Below, piece after piece: positions 12,301-17,904 of a DNA stretch of 22,338 bases (position 1 is the stretch's first letter; each line of letters opens with the position of its first letter). Made by a program: the position numbers and the translations under genes. The DNA lies in the IMG/VR virus record IMGVR_UViG_3300031673_005607, positions 1 to 22,338 of that record. The stretch is one strand, 5' to 3'. The notes under the pieces are model-generated. The model was not told the DNA's origin. It saw only the letters and a program-made list of their open reading frames with translations, and searched no databases. Source of the stretch: a virus.

Positions 12301-13707
12301 AAAAGTGCGGTATCTATTGAGATAGTTATTTTGAAGAAGAGAATGAAGTCCGGCAGATTCTTTACGATCTTGCATACCTATAAACTTAGCAATACCCTTA
12401 CGAGTCTTAGCTGTAGTTCCTTTAAGCATTTGCTCTTCTTGCTGTAGATCACGAACAGAACTTATAGTAGTCATACCTCCACCAAGTACAGCACCCAGGA
12501 AGATATTCTTTTGCATTTCAGTCTCAGTGATATTGTCTAAGTAAGTCTCAAGAGTGCCTAAAACACTATTAAAAATATTCTCCTGTTCTCCATCAGCAGC
12601 CTTTTCTTTAGCATATTCTGCAGAAGCATACTGCATACCTTCTTCAAAGAAACCTTCCATGCCAATACCCTTAAGAGCATTAGTAACAATTTTATTAGCT
12701 TTGAAGTATTTTGGTCTAGCAGCTACATCTGTAAGTAGTTCTCCCGTTTCTTTATTAATAAGTCTACCAAGTCCTGCTTTCTGTGCTGCTTTAGATACAT
12801 TAGTTGAAGCAGCAGCGGCCCTATTAAATCCACCAAATAGCCAACGTTGTTGTAATAAATTAGGTCCTAACAGAATTAAGAAATTAGCCTTCATGGTATT
12901 TGCAGCGGCCTCTCCAGCTTTCTGCTTATCACCCGTTTGAGACATCATATCTCTATATGATTCACCGGCCTCTGCTCCTGCCTCATAAAGAGTATTAATA
13001 GTAGCAGCAGCCATCATATCTGCTTTACTTATAGCACCTAAAGTAGCTGAAAATCCTGGTTTAACTAACTTAGGTAAGTTAGCAATGCCTTTACCAACCT
13101 TTAAGGCTTTTAAAGCTTGACCAGGAACTAACATAGATAGGAGAAATCCTATACCATCGGCCCCCTCATTGGCCCAAAATGAAGATGAAAATATATTTGC
13201 CATTAGGCCTCCATCTTGTACAGATTTAGGTGTAAAGACGGGCATAGCTTCTTTAACTTCTTGTTCTGCACCCTGTACAGCTTGAATCCATCCATTATCA
13301 ACCATCTGTCCAATCTCAGAAGGATCAAAACCAGTAGCAGCCCACATACCTAAACCACCAAGGTATCCAGGAATCTGTGCAACTTCGGATAATACTTTAG
13401 TTCCAATTCTAGGGATCATATATGCTAACCGTTCAGCAACAGTTTGGTCTTGAGCAAGTCTTTCATTAAGATCACCAAAGTAAGGATCATATCCTACGCC
13501 CAATCTTCTACTGGCAGACCTTGGAACATCACCTATAGGCACAGTAAGTACACTGGGCTGGACAGTGCTTGTAGTAGGATCATAAGCAAAACCCATTCCC
13601 TTCATTAAATCTGCTGAAGAGATTTGAGGAATATCTCCTGGTGTAGTAGGATCTATAACTGTATTTCTTTCCTCAATAAGCTTCTTAGTACTATCTTGTA
13701 ATGCCAT
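382..13707 (-). CDS. Giant virion RNA polymerase fusion protein with zincin domain(s), crAss-like
   Basis: This 4441-residue protein (about 500 kDa) is most likely packaged in the virion and ejected with the DNA. Visible layout: residues 1-430 are helical, with hydrophobic segments near 180-195, 274-286 and 400-417, as in ejected internal virion proteins. Residues 430-1200 are charged and coiled-coil rich. Residues 1200-1710 are mixed and unrecognised. Residues 1715-1830 form a Pro/Thr-rich linker. A zincin follows (HEAFH 1918-1922, Glu-rich helix at 1954-1962). The polymerase region is about 2040-3650, with FFGD ending at D2756, a LKPQSF segment around K2934 that may belong to the beta-like barrel, and DFDID at 3292-3296 preceded by RIPVQGLNSMEA. 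This parallels the bacterial beta' RPPV...NADFDGD region, and DFDID is the catalytic motif of the crAss-like phage phi14:2 polymerase. A degenerate zincin (EEAAH 4172-4176) lies near the C-terminus. The only cysteine is C4439. The start at ATG 13707 lies 1 bp after the upstream stop. Confidence 0.9.
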   Translation of the reverse strand: MALQDSTKKLIEERNTVIDPTTPGDIPQISSADLMKGMGFAYDPTTSTVQPSVLTVPIGDVPRSASRRLGVGYDPYFGDLNERLAQDQTVAERLAYMIPRIGTKVLSEVAQIPGYLGGLGMWAATGFDPSEIGQMVDNGWIQAVQGAEQEVKEAMPVFTPKSVQDGGLMANIFSSSFWANEGADGIGFLLSMLVPGQALKALKVGKGIANLPKLVKPGFSATLGAISKADMMAAATINTLYEAGAEAGESYRDMMSQTGDKQKAGEAAANTMKANFLILLGPNLLQQRWLFGGFNRAAAASTNVSKAAQKAGLGRLINKETGELLTDVAARPKYFKANKIVTNALKGIGMEGFFEEGMQYASAEYAKEKAADGEQENIFNSVLGTLETYLDNITETEMQKNIFLGAVLGGGMTTISSVRDLQQEEQMLKGTTAKTRKGIAKFIGMQDRKESAGLHSLLQNNYLNRYRTFMDLVERDEAGNPVEEDGRYKLDPLKVKEAGSHAMREVQRKAERAAAAHLGEREMYEYLKQQDDFDYMLPFLQQPGGYELLKQHINHMAEKDAAAFKEETGIDPGDINDIKADLLTKAETYNKIVNKIEQRHSPNFNIKHDKADQAIFDQYSNTVKYSKFSEAASQDHYIRRMNLIKKELSEYDKGGQKVPITSTDDTIEGYKESLKEQKDKLSAGDIDTINKAIEDFEVHEKSLKESKIREKDLYNKTILQKGYFELIQKKQQADKDLEDSKSNVKKNESLAGLDPKLQGLYDIHTQHETVKVGAEEFDAVHSSELEVSYKDKEGNIQKATVSIVPGRADTQQGNLIVKDTDGRTAFINADNTFGYTRDEQYEIEKIDVKKSVDDVIKDRHLQSRVDALKEAIDFYQNSVLRLQGRITKGIDYIQELYERQEKLQQKELESLKKYGTKLTRKGSTRVESIKVLRGRGSRITQMYLNADQIQQEIEYTRNTILRLEEARDNRVVRMEQLQEENEQVLVSTSDERMGNILNTTIDLIKEQIDQTNATIDASSSALNIADNYLKKLRTLMRGYNTTAARLLGISDRIAFIRNNPEMGDSEKALTEASAIAAALHASDGLTDEFNEIDGVLDNIIALRNKIRETEDTIAALASEAFNADFQKDRLKLAYSQRNKVKEKFQEVYKNYLESMGLLSTNIDQEAAKSGTLEDTYENLNSSERKIVEGFEEGVKHPFVDEKSWLYTTSNQDVLLNPQKYGDTYTDSDINDMIRWQRFVGDYAYWTFTSNKSKFKGKKKFLLKSFSYSTVADFKESHPLRTKLKFWAGKEYGFKSYEELQKLPEIAVETAKEDIKVVAYERKEIDGKMTVNLLSADAQGDITAKNATDIFFTSLLSGDIKTARNYDRFSLKNIYEAKLKELLKESKLQGKLEDAPEKLKKQANNFAQATLEKSAEGFAKVREELKSTSRFFNIDSIAPGAKNYKNADKQEVMQAIGKEDKDIQFLSFKIYDKDDATVKLSGTKFSPRAGYGYVKYRSRLEIVTPKTLDSTNSVDDIVNLFRYLANDPENKTQIETYIKIILNMTNTVEESKLKYRMAFVRPSGLKGLRSGEFTKILFGDQGEVTKEQLTNNEGLAEFKEFLKDKYWNFSFKALKAENFTEFKVDNSLKQTETVWETKDGGYKGFLFSSKGTPKGTIYITPRASTEVGSTKAPQYMNQAIRLVHAPTQQEIEGRLQAQPTNIVHAKILMGATNAPVTPQAGGVLASLNKPTTTTTETPPPPSEPPPASGGILASLNKQNTQVENTPTEDTWKPTNPAEVIHGASEAQNNTSDQVLKQDDPAPPTNRFVDAEAYWAWLKENNPTKYDYYLKDASESAAKTRAFRAYQKQGNDNNIYRLVNDISRYKAMDISAARQWLEQKFPGLPVEMVAGLIDGRAWGQFYKGSKVLLSSLAAVGTEYHEAFHVVSKIFLSSEESNSLYVETRKVLNKPKATDAEIEEILAEEFREYMMADGNYKFGSTVDIRKSTFQKILDYLLQIINGMFGTSFNKPSQALTLFEDINTKEFNLVDRKSWSEETLNRIGELSERESTAYVKDMNFRFFQKLFGPTEIISEDGIFRLQKDKQFQSQLYDALKQDYKDELAEDLMAEGRIPEVEDVPVDFNSAAASLLRNWESAVKSHRDYVFQYDLDIREFIEDDERISDSPSFFESNVVSMNTVTPHAIRLTIAGLPSVTRNGEGTTDLTWSDFDTNSTAAYNKIMNILKNSLSNIDTFWGMVDELQRLRLSGYPEIDHLLNRLGVPLDNNDIKDVSDSQLTLLVQLYKAFSNNKNIPKIFVFENDGRKSVINAVDIQDTKVLKNSWMNTAKAEAGQPNSLIKKTKDGKYIVDKPSYIQNAINMIKATSEQEQMNIAYAILKATGLNLDKYIYNIDNLSILYDYVNETAKQLKAEKEDVTLQDLFNPKVIESQGETKALLEYVATVIPNDADLMFINQEGRSEYSVTLNSHISNTVTKLNEVAETGETNSSSQYLFDNLFGAKSLWLKRIREGRKLQMTLLRGAKNNTSGVDTSKLTYTDYKAMLFNSILDNTIPMLRAADRKLEYAFKMDATNYGITDGRFLSDSYNYLKDELATSFALLVNKVGSNLANYSTNAQGLRSFDYLFDEAFTKGFKGTLTSLNDFISDNVEPDIKLSNEELEELSDNYISENKALLDKIISKYNKQNIDLNIESLTESGVIIPKKDDSGNVIGYIIPGLDTSLVADAGINIVRGEITAQEMRQLARVASYNSWVGNQEQLKIFFGDLAMYSNVDNFHKRTTGAASTRQKLINDQWYIDQINERYKRFDRRPHSKTMRKIVYADITKSINKVDQDLIKNVSSKYAKANGVDAQVWATLDEYRGIMLRDGSWFEGNEKTYQYEMQKLAIKVLNNPELLKVFPLDEGIFIAEGGIFYDHTNGQIPSSPMYAGKVISQEEMTPLPPLKPQSFGHIANVSDLNATQFYKLSMAPIFPSLLNDDMLKHHLSMLQEGVGAFGFVTADKVTHLLHEGQTNQLLDSEGKPQLVNEATTAIQEMSYDEFGIQLNIAEDPKGSVTRSTQRERLEFLDMFKLGDMVIESDLYDEYYNLIKEIAQNDFQTLISDSGLTKTSEGVYELTEENAERFGNLLEKAFWNRAMPYNAIDGIKEVIKTKLKVFDILVNKNKIEEVLLSMVRNKLIHRETNGELLIQESSYLYFGDDLNFYRRNENETVAMQVAVPLPKEWTRLVEEKGGLDLLNGLIKERNWSRLRSIYGDIDKALNISGVRIPVQGLNSMEAMNIVQFLPAYMGSKILMPHEVTVKAGSDFDIDKMTTYLKNMKIEGGKLIYKDNNEDKLNDIAFTTLLDPRRFNDLLTPNDDKYIKKLADDIIVKRKQTNLEQANSTQNWSKATQMWYNFQRAAEFWGGKAVIGLAAIHNKSNATHQQTPVAIKSKLVKLFFEGQTISKEDSPFVEYVSGHLEDSDGRKISQNLSEFMTSFLDVAKDPRVFYLNTGTDAFGIWAFLNRFGRNEGVGAETLAHFMTQDIILDYLAIQKKSKSLSWRTSKEINPGFDDDRVSALLNKLGSISIQGVPDTYEQTLAASYKAYFEAPEGTTERTKAEAELERKLNEYDYVPLSKATLKGKLSNKEQIQVLDNFLMYEFFANQLSKLNTISNGDSNLEPSISAMESKIAIQEELMDNGFFDPEDIQALMKSNPLLSTFNTVRDDTRKMYSWAFITKKYPEVNSFFYERFVKPFTKKIWGANKRAVALRTIESDFITFLIETTGRSYDEVHNDYEDTLFSETSTAKQLLAIKPLINNELLNEIEPVIAEYNRSTKRTSPQDYVTTFDKKADLYAQNSFTSAWIDLLEHPDKGVQAFARKLIRGALYQSGVNNSPIAYLKYAPNAAYSEVASKALEEFSNYPVKLQQELMKTFEEQMYRNNWNNSDIVPSRRKVTSWTKYKSSWAPYSDREKSEDNQYYTRTYVKDNQFFTVLFKKGLNTRTGKIMFTAIPKMGNSFKFKEYYPVMADDISRSEFRSMYNPNHDHLGRLNIMDDKAPQFKAGPISEYDRITEDRPEAVEQALASMVDKQMFGIEEVDRMKEVLSELNREDIPDSVRESLAQELENLYFQAPGERVTFDQKRTIRETKELRDKVEEFFKAVGFELQSVEKIYDKFGKEVPKAVAMANIAQRTVQAVDGRLAIHHLPEEAAHVYVALLPDTHPLKKSMMNKITNYDIYNTVKTKYADLYTTEEQFKEEAVGQLIAQHMVQLNRTDVVHTPALSENQQGQVSNWWKALWTYVRKAFGLQDVFKRSAYNIMNLELEGLTRKAEELGTDTSLYALDSMNWNSLFADRQIGNVKYRYFRSTSQAEEFLKQAGSAFGTQNVSMSPKQGKELAKVIIQNPERNVNKIEEVSKEITAENNFKEFDKEDAGVGSKNEIITNFEKYYPALDYMNVSERTAFVDALSIGELEQMCGI
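1180..1194 (-). other. Degenerate zincin-like motif EEAAH (residues 4172-4176)
   Basis: The segment HHLPEEAAHVYVALL resembles a zincin active-site helix, but Glu4172 stands where the first histidine of HExxH should be. A KEEAVGQLIAQH helix (E4221, E4222) follows about 45 residues after H4176, where a gluzincin would carry its third ligand. A WWKALW...F...A helix pair follows. I infer a zincin fold that is inactive or has altered metal binding. H4168 and H4169, just upstream, are possible substitute ligands. Confidence 0.5.
3820..3834 (-). other. RNA polymerase catalytic DFDID motif (residues 3292-3296)
   Basis: These codons encode D-F-D-I-D, within GSDFDIDKM. The three aspartates (D3292, D3294, D3296) match the DxDxD triad that binds the catalytic magnesium in the double-psi beta-barrel of two-barrel RNA polymerases. 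Cellular beta' has NADFDGDQM; the Gly-to-Ile change is the form known for crAss-like virion polymerases. The flanking order, with an RxPV segment and then SMEA about 30 residues before the triad, also follows beta'. Confidence 0.9.
7942..7956 (-). other. Zincin metallopeptidase motif HEAFH (residues 1918-1922)
   Basis: The codons give H1918-E1919-A-F-H1922, a complete HExxH zinc-binding and catalytic motif. It is preceded by a GRAWGQFYKGSKVLLSS stretch. The Glu-rich helix EEILAEEF (about 1956-1963), some 35-40 residues downstream, could supply the third zinc ligand as in gluzincins. The domain sits between the Pro/Thr linker and the polymerase region. Zincin domains are known in crAss-like giant proteins; the substrate here is unknown and could be the host envelope, a host factor or the protein itself. 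Confidence 0.8.
8440..8550 (-). repeat. Duplicated GG[VI]LASLNK motif flanking a Pro/Thr-rich linker
   Basis: GGVLASLNK (residues 1720-1728, bases 8550-8524) and GGILASLNK (residues 1748-1756, bases 8466-8440) are repeated 84 bp apart in direct orientation. Between them lie a run of five Thr and a Pro-rich stretch (ETPPPPSEPPPASG). The two copies differ at several synonymous positions, so the peptide has been kept while the DNA drifted. They mark the boundary between the N-terminal half of the giant protein and the zincin-polymerase half. Confidence 0.8.
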
Positions 13708-13708
13708 A

Positions 13709-15274
13709 TTATTCAGATTTTGCTAAAATTCTAGCTATTTTATTGTACTCTTCTGGATTATTTTCACGCATATATTCTGTATAATTGTAAAAATCTACTC
13801 CCTTGCTTTGATCTAAATCTTCATAAAATTTAGCCATAGCCATAGTTAATAGAAAATTAGGAGTTCTTACAATGGCTTCTAATGGTTTTCCATCCTCTGT
13901 AGTTCCAGAAACTAATAACGACAATCCTAACATCGGATGTATATTCATTCCACCAATCGCACGATCTTTTTTAATCTTATCTAAATTCTTTTGAGAGGCT
14001 TTATCAATACCTTCCCATTGAGCAACAGTCTCGTCAAATTCTGCATCAATCTGATCTGAAATTTTATTAATAGAAGTAATATGTTTACCAGAAGCAAGTC
14101 CTATCTTATCAATATCGTCCATTACTAGGCCTTCTTTTTCAATAGTTTCTATAAATGTACTTTGAATTTCTGCAAGATCTTGTTCTGCAGTATTTCTACT
14201 AAGATCTATATCTTCTCTGGGCTGTATAGCCCCAGACCTAGCAGCATGTCCAATATTACCAAACTTACCTATACGTTGTTTACTAGCAGAATTAACTTGC
14301 TTTTGCAAATCTGCCATACTTTCATATCCTTTAGCTACTGCCAATGCATTAGATAGAGGTGCAAAATAACCACTATGTAAGTCAACCATTTCTTTGGGAG
14401 CCTCTACAACTCTTCTAGCTGTCATCATATTACTAGGAACTCCAGTAGGAGCATCATACGCAGGATTTCCAACAGCTTGTCGCTCTGTTCTACCAATAGC
14501 ACTATATGCACCTGTCCTAATAGCATCCGTAACAGCCTGTTGATCCTTAATACCTGCCAGTTCAGGCATAGAATTATAAATTTCTTCAACCATCATCTGC
14601 CCCTCTTTAGTTCCAAGAAAATCATCAACTTCTTCAGGAGTACCAAAACCTCTTTGATCCATATGCTGTATTAATCTACCACCAGCAGTATCTTGCCAAG
14701 CTCCAGGCTTTCTAATAGCATTAGCCATGGACTTAAATACATTAACGCTGGCTGCAGTTATATCTTGTTTGTTAATTGGGGTATATTCAAATGTAGCACC
14801 CTCTTTCCAATCATTAAGTCCTACATCTGTAGGATCTCCTACTGATAAGAAGTTAGCACCAAGCCTACGTTTATCTTGTTGGTAAGTTTTAACGGCTTCT
14901 ACCTTCTGTTTATTAAAAGCATAGAAAGGATCTCCCCTTTCTTGGCCCACCATAATAGCAAGTTCATTAGCAGCAGCACTGTAGTCTCCGCCATATTTAT
15001 CTTGTACAAGTTTATTAACTTTGCCCTTGAAGGTTCCAACACGCCCCTCAAGTTCACCTCTATCATAAGTTTCAATATCACCCATTCTAGCTAACTCTTG
15101 GGCTACCCCTTGATTAGCGGCATCAAACCTCTGCTGTCTACCAGCTACGGCCTGGGTTAGTCCGGCCTCTGATTCTGGCCTATACATTGAATATATAGGA
15201 GGTCCTCCTGATTGTCCAGTAGGAACTGAATTAGCCATTCTATTTGGGCTTATCCCCTGATAATATCTTGCCAT
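13709..15274 (-). CDS. Virion-associated protein of unknown function, probable cargo/ejection protein
   Basis: This 521-residue protein (about 58 kDa) has no motif that I can tie to a known activity. It looks largely helical and soluble. Residues 1-45 are Gly/Pro/Ser-rich and probably flexible. Residues 48-190 are charged and helical, with D/E-rich repeats (RGELEGRV, NELAIMVGQERGD). The C-terminal 110 residues hold a QWEGIDKASQKNLDKIKKD helix and an IHPMLGLSLLVSG segment. There is no signal peptide, no obvious membrane span and no cysteine. The ATG at 15274 lies 2 bp after the upstream stop (TAA 15279-15277), and its own TAA is followed after 1 bp by the start of the giant polymerase gene, so the three are probably translated in a coupled way. 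No Shine-Dalgarno sequence is seen. Its place between a cargo-like gene and the virion polymerase gene suggests a packaged structural protein; that role is inferred from position only. Confidence 0.85.
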   Translation of the reverse strand: MARYYQGISPNRMANSVPTGQSGGPPIYSMYRPESEAGLTQAVAGRQQRFDAANQGVAQELARMGDIETYDRGELEGRVGTFKGKVNKLVQDKYGGDYSAAANELAIMVGQERGDPFYAFNKQKVEAVKTYQQDKRRLGANFLSVGDPTDVGLNDWKEGATFEYTPINKQDITAASVNVFKSMANAIRKPGAWQDTAGGRLIQHMDQRGFGTPEEVDDFLGTKEGQMMVEEIYNSMPELAGIKDQQAVTDAIRTGAYSAIGRTERQAVGNPAYDAPTGVPSNMMTARRVVEAPKEMVDLHSGYFAPLSNALAVAKGYESMADLQKQVNSASKQRIGKFGNIGHAARSGAIQPREDIDLSRNTAEQDLAEIQSTFIETIEKEGLVMDDIDKIGLASGKHITSINKISDQIDAEFDETVAQWEGIDKASQKNLDKIKKDRAIGGMNIHPMLGLSLLVSGTTEDGKPLEAIVRTPNFLLTMAMAKFYEDLDQSKGVDFYNYTEYMRENNPEEYNKIARILAKSE

Positions 15275-15276
15275 AA

Positions 15277-17868
15277 TTAATCTACTTTATTACCTTTAAA
15301 TGAAGTCTTTCCTTTTTGTCCCAATATCCATTGTAATGGAGTAGGTTGTGCAAATTGAGCATTAGGAGCTCCTAACTGTCTAGTTTGTTGATCATTTCCA
15401 TAGGATACATTATCACCAAGATAACTAGCACCTATCTTCAACCAGTTAGATAGTGGATCAGCATTACGAAGTTGTTCCCTATATTGATTACGTAGCATTG
15501 TATTATATGCACCCTCTTGGCCTCTCATCTGAGCATTAGATAATCTGGCTTGTTGTGTAGCCTGCATATTAGCCATATTAGTTTGTTGTCTTAATTGAGC
15601 ATTAGTAGTAGCTTCATTTTGTATACTCTGACCAATCTGTTGGCCTGCTGCTCTCTGGATACCCAATCTTGAAGCTCCAATATTAGCAGCGGCTTGTCCA
15701 CCACTAAGTCCTAAGTTACGGGCCGTTCTAGCAGCAACTGCAGATCCCGTAGTAGCTTGTTCTCTAGCCATTGCTCTCTCAGGAGCAAAGCTTACTTGTT
15801 CAGCAGCAGCTCTAGCTGGCACAACATCTGGACCCATATCAACCTCTTCAACAGGATTTTTCTTAAGTCTATTATAATCTCTAGTAGCAGCTAGTCCAGA
15901 AAGAATATGTCCTGCAGGACTTAGTAAGCTTGCAAGATTAAATCCTTCCCCACCCATTGATTTATTTGGGTCCATAAATGTATTACTAGTGTCTTGAGTT
16001 CCAAGTGGACCCTGTCCAGCATTATAGTTACCATAAGCACTAGTAACAGCTCCTGGCTGTCCTTGTATAGGACTCATTGGTTTTCCATAAGGAATTGGTT
16101 GTGCCTGGGTTGAAGCCTGTCCTCCCTCTGGTAATCCTAGTCTACTTCCTCCAGCAATAAATGGTGAGCCCTGTACTGAATAAGGAAGTGTTAGTGGAGA
16201 TGCTTGGATACCAACAGAAGATCCTCCATAGGCCCCACTAGATGTAATAGGCCCCTGATCTTGTCCTTGATTTTGTTGCCAAGGAAATGAAAATCTCCTA
16301 TCTTGATACTGCTCTTGTTCCCATGGGTACATAAAAGTACCATCACCATATTCAGGAAGATCACCGCCCTCTTCCATCATACGTCCACCACGTTTATATT
16401 TTTTTACTGATTCTTGCTCTTCTGCAATTGAATCTAATCGTAGATTCAGTGCTTCTTTAGCCATCTTATCAGCACCATTAAGGTCTTTGCCTAAAGCCTT
16501 CTGGAAGTTCTTTTGTACTTTAGCAACCTGTTTAGCATGTCCAGACTTCTTAGAATATATAAATACTCCTTCGCCCGTGTGTCTAGCTATCTCTCCACCC
16601 TCTACTAGGGCTACAGGATTCTGCTTAGTGACTCTAATAGGATTGCCTGTGTGGTCTACAGGAATTCCTCTCTGGGCACTATCAGCATGAGAAGGACCAT
16701 TATAACTAAGAAGTCCTCCATTAGCAACTACAGGTGCATATACAGGAGCCTGTGGCATAGCATTTAATTTATTTTGTACCATAGTGTCTCTACGTTCTTG
16801 TTCATTAAAGTCAGCACCCTGAGCTTTTTGATCTTCTAATAGTTTTGCCTGATCTGCGGCTCGTGCTTCTTCAGCATTTTTAGCAAGTTTTTCTTGACGA
16901 TGCCCAAATATTCCTTTAATAAGTCCTATTCCTCCACCAATAATTGCTCCTATTGGAGAGAGTACACCAGCTCCGGCTAAAGCACCAGTACCAGCACCTA
17001 TAGCCGTTTGTGCTAAAATACCTCCAAGCCCTTCTTCAGGCAACTGTTGTACATCAGATAACCCAGCAGATGCTTCAGCGGGATTTAATTGTATTTGTCC
17101 TGTTATAGTCCCACTCATTCCAGAAGTTAATGGACCCCCTTCTACTGGATTGTTTCTTGCTTGCCTTGCTTCAATTCTCTCCCTAATACTTTCAACGCCT
17201 GACATACCTGGGCCTATCATACCTGATGATTCAAACATTTGAAGCATTCCTCCCATATCTTTTTGAGGTAAATAATATTTTATTTTAGGTTTATTTTTAT
17301 TCATAGTTGTTTGTGTTAAAGTACCTCCAGACCTCTTCTCTTCTAAGTATTGATAGGGCCCCATACCAATAGATATTTCACCTTTACCCGACTGATCAGA
17401 TCTAAGTCTAGGCATAATCATACTTCTAATTCCAAATTTTTGTTTTGTTACTACATCTTGATCTTTTCCAACTGTCCCTGTGGGAGCATATCTATTAAGA
17501 AGATTCCAATAATCGGTTGAATCGGCCCCAAGAGATTTACTAATTTGATCTGGCTGAATAGCTAAATCTCCATATTGGTTAATGGCATCCATGCCTCTAT
17601 CTGAGGTATTTAATATAGTCATAGGGTCTTCAAGGCCCTGTGCTTTATTAAGTATATCTCCTACAGGTACATTAGGGTAAGCCTTAGCAAATTCACCAGT
17701 AAGTTTGCCCTGATAATCTCTTAATCTAGTAAGATCATCAAACCTTTCACCTATACCATGTTTATAGGTAGACTCTCTCATTTGACTATACTTAGGATAT
17801 AGTCTTGCCATTTTAGCATATAAGGACTCTTTAGTGTCCTTCTTCTTATTTTTCTTAGGGTCAGGCAT
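15277..17868 (-). CDS. Gly/Gln/Ala-rich virion cargo-type protein with glycine-zipper segment
   Basis: This 863-residue protein (about 93 kDa) begins with a Lys-rich tail (MPDPKKNKKKDTK). Residues about 283-318 form a glycine-zipper hydrophobic stretch (IGAGTGALAGAGV, then GAIIGGGIGLIKGIFG) that could insert into or cross a membrane. A charged helix follows (318-360), then a module with SYNGPSHADSAQRGIPVD and VEGGE (residues 422-426), a pattern I associate with structural proteins of Bacteroidetes gut phages. Residues 500-660 are Gly/Pro/Gln-rich low complexity, and 680-810 are Ala/Gln/Asn-rich helix. There is no cysteine. In the crAss-like phage crAss001 a cargo protein is encoded just after the muzzle gene, so position and composition suggest a packaged protein ejected with the DNA; this is inference. 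ATG 17866-17868 is the first start after a 54-bp gap holding a promoter-like sequence, and the Lys-rich N-terminus supports it. Confidence 0.8.
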   Translation of the reverse strand: MPDPKKNKKKDTKESLYAKMARLYPKYSQMRESTYKHGIGERFDDLTRLRDYQGKLTGEFAKAYPNVPVGDILNKAQGLEDPMTILNTSDRGMDAINQYGDLAIQPDQISKSLGADSTDYWNLLNRYAPTGTVGKDQDVVTKQKFGIRSMIMPRLRSDQSGKGEISIGMGPYQYLEEKRSGGTLTQTTMNKNKPKIKYYLPQKDMGGMLQMFESSGMIGPGMSGVESIRERIEARQARNNPVEGGPLTSGMSGTITGQIQLNPAEASAGLSDVQQLPEEGLGGILAQTAIGAGTGALAGAGVLSPIGAIIGGGIGLIKGIFGHRQEKLAKNAEEARAADQAKLLEDQKAQGADFNEQERRDTMVQNKLNAMPQAPVYAPVVANGGLLSYNGPSHADSAQRGIPVDHTGNPIRVTKQNPVALVEGGEIARHTGEGVFIYSKKSGHAKQVAKVQKNFQKALGKDLNGADKMAKEALNLRLDSIAEEQESVKKYKRGGRMMEEGGDLPEYGDGTFMYPWEQEQYQDRRFSFPWQQNQGQDQGPITSSGAYGGSSVGIQASPLTLPYSVQGSPFIAGGSRLGLPEGGQASTQAQPIPYGKPMSPIQGQPGAVTSAYGNYNAGQGPLGTQDTSNTFMDPNKSMGGEGFNLASLLSPAGHILSGLAATRDYNRLKKNPVEEVDMGPDVVPARAAAEQVSFAPERAMAREQATTGSAVAARTARNLGLSGGQAAANIGASRLGIQRAAGQQIGQSIQNEATTNAQLRQQTNMANMQATQQARLSNAQMRGQEGAYNTMLRNQYREQLRNADPLSNWLKIGASYLGDNVSYGNDQQTRQLGAPNAQFAQPTPLQWILGQKGKTSFKGNKVD

Positions 17869-17872
17869 AATA

Positions 17873-17904
17873 CAAAGATAATTAATTTATATTTAACTTC
17901 CAAA
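17873..17904 (-). promoter_or_regulatory. Candidate Bacteroidetes-type promoter (TTTG-N20-TAnnTTTG)
   Basis: On the minus strand, TTTG (17904-17901) is followed after exactly 20 bases by TATCTTTG (17880-17873). This matches the -33/-7 consensus TTTG-N19-21-TAnnTTTG used by the primary sigma factor of Bacteroidetes. It lies in the only real gap of the window, directly before the 863-residue gene. The -7 box ends four bases before the ATG, so transcription would start at or very near the start codon and give a leaderless or almost leaderless message. The gap is very AT-rich, which raises the odds of a chance match. No terminator hairpin is seen in the gap. Confidence 0.45.

Noticed and set aside
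12554-12940. Plus-strand open frame of 128 codons opposite the N-terminal region of the giant gene
   Set aside because: It is fully antisense to a well-supported gene, its product has no recognisable domain, and its composition follows from the opposite-strand codons.
15277-17868. Collagen-like or adhesin role for the Gly-rich 863-residue protein
   Set aside because: There is no regular Gly-x-y repeat; glycine is concentrated in a zipper and in low-complexity linkers, and the gene position fits a cargo protein better.
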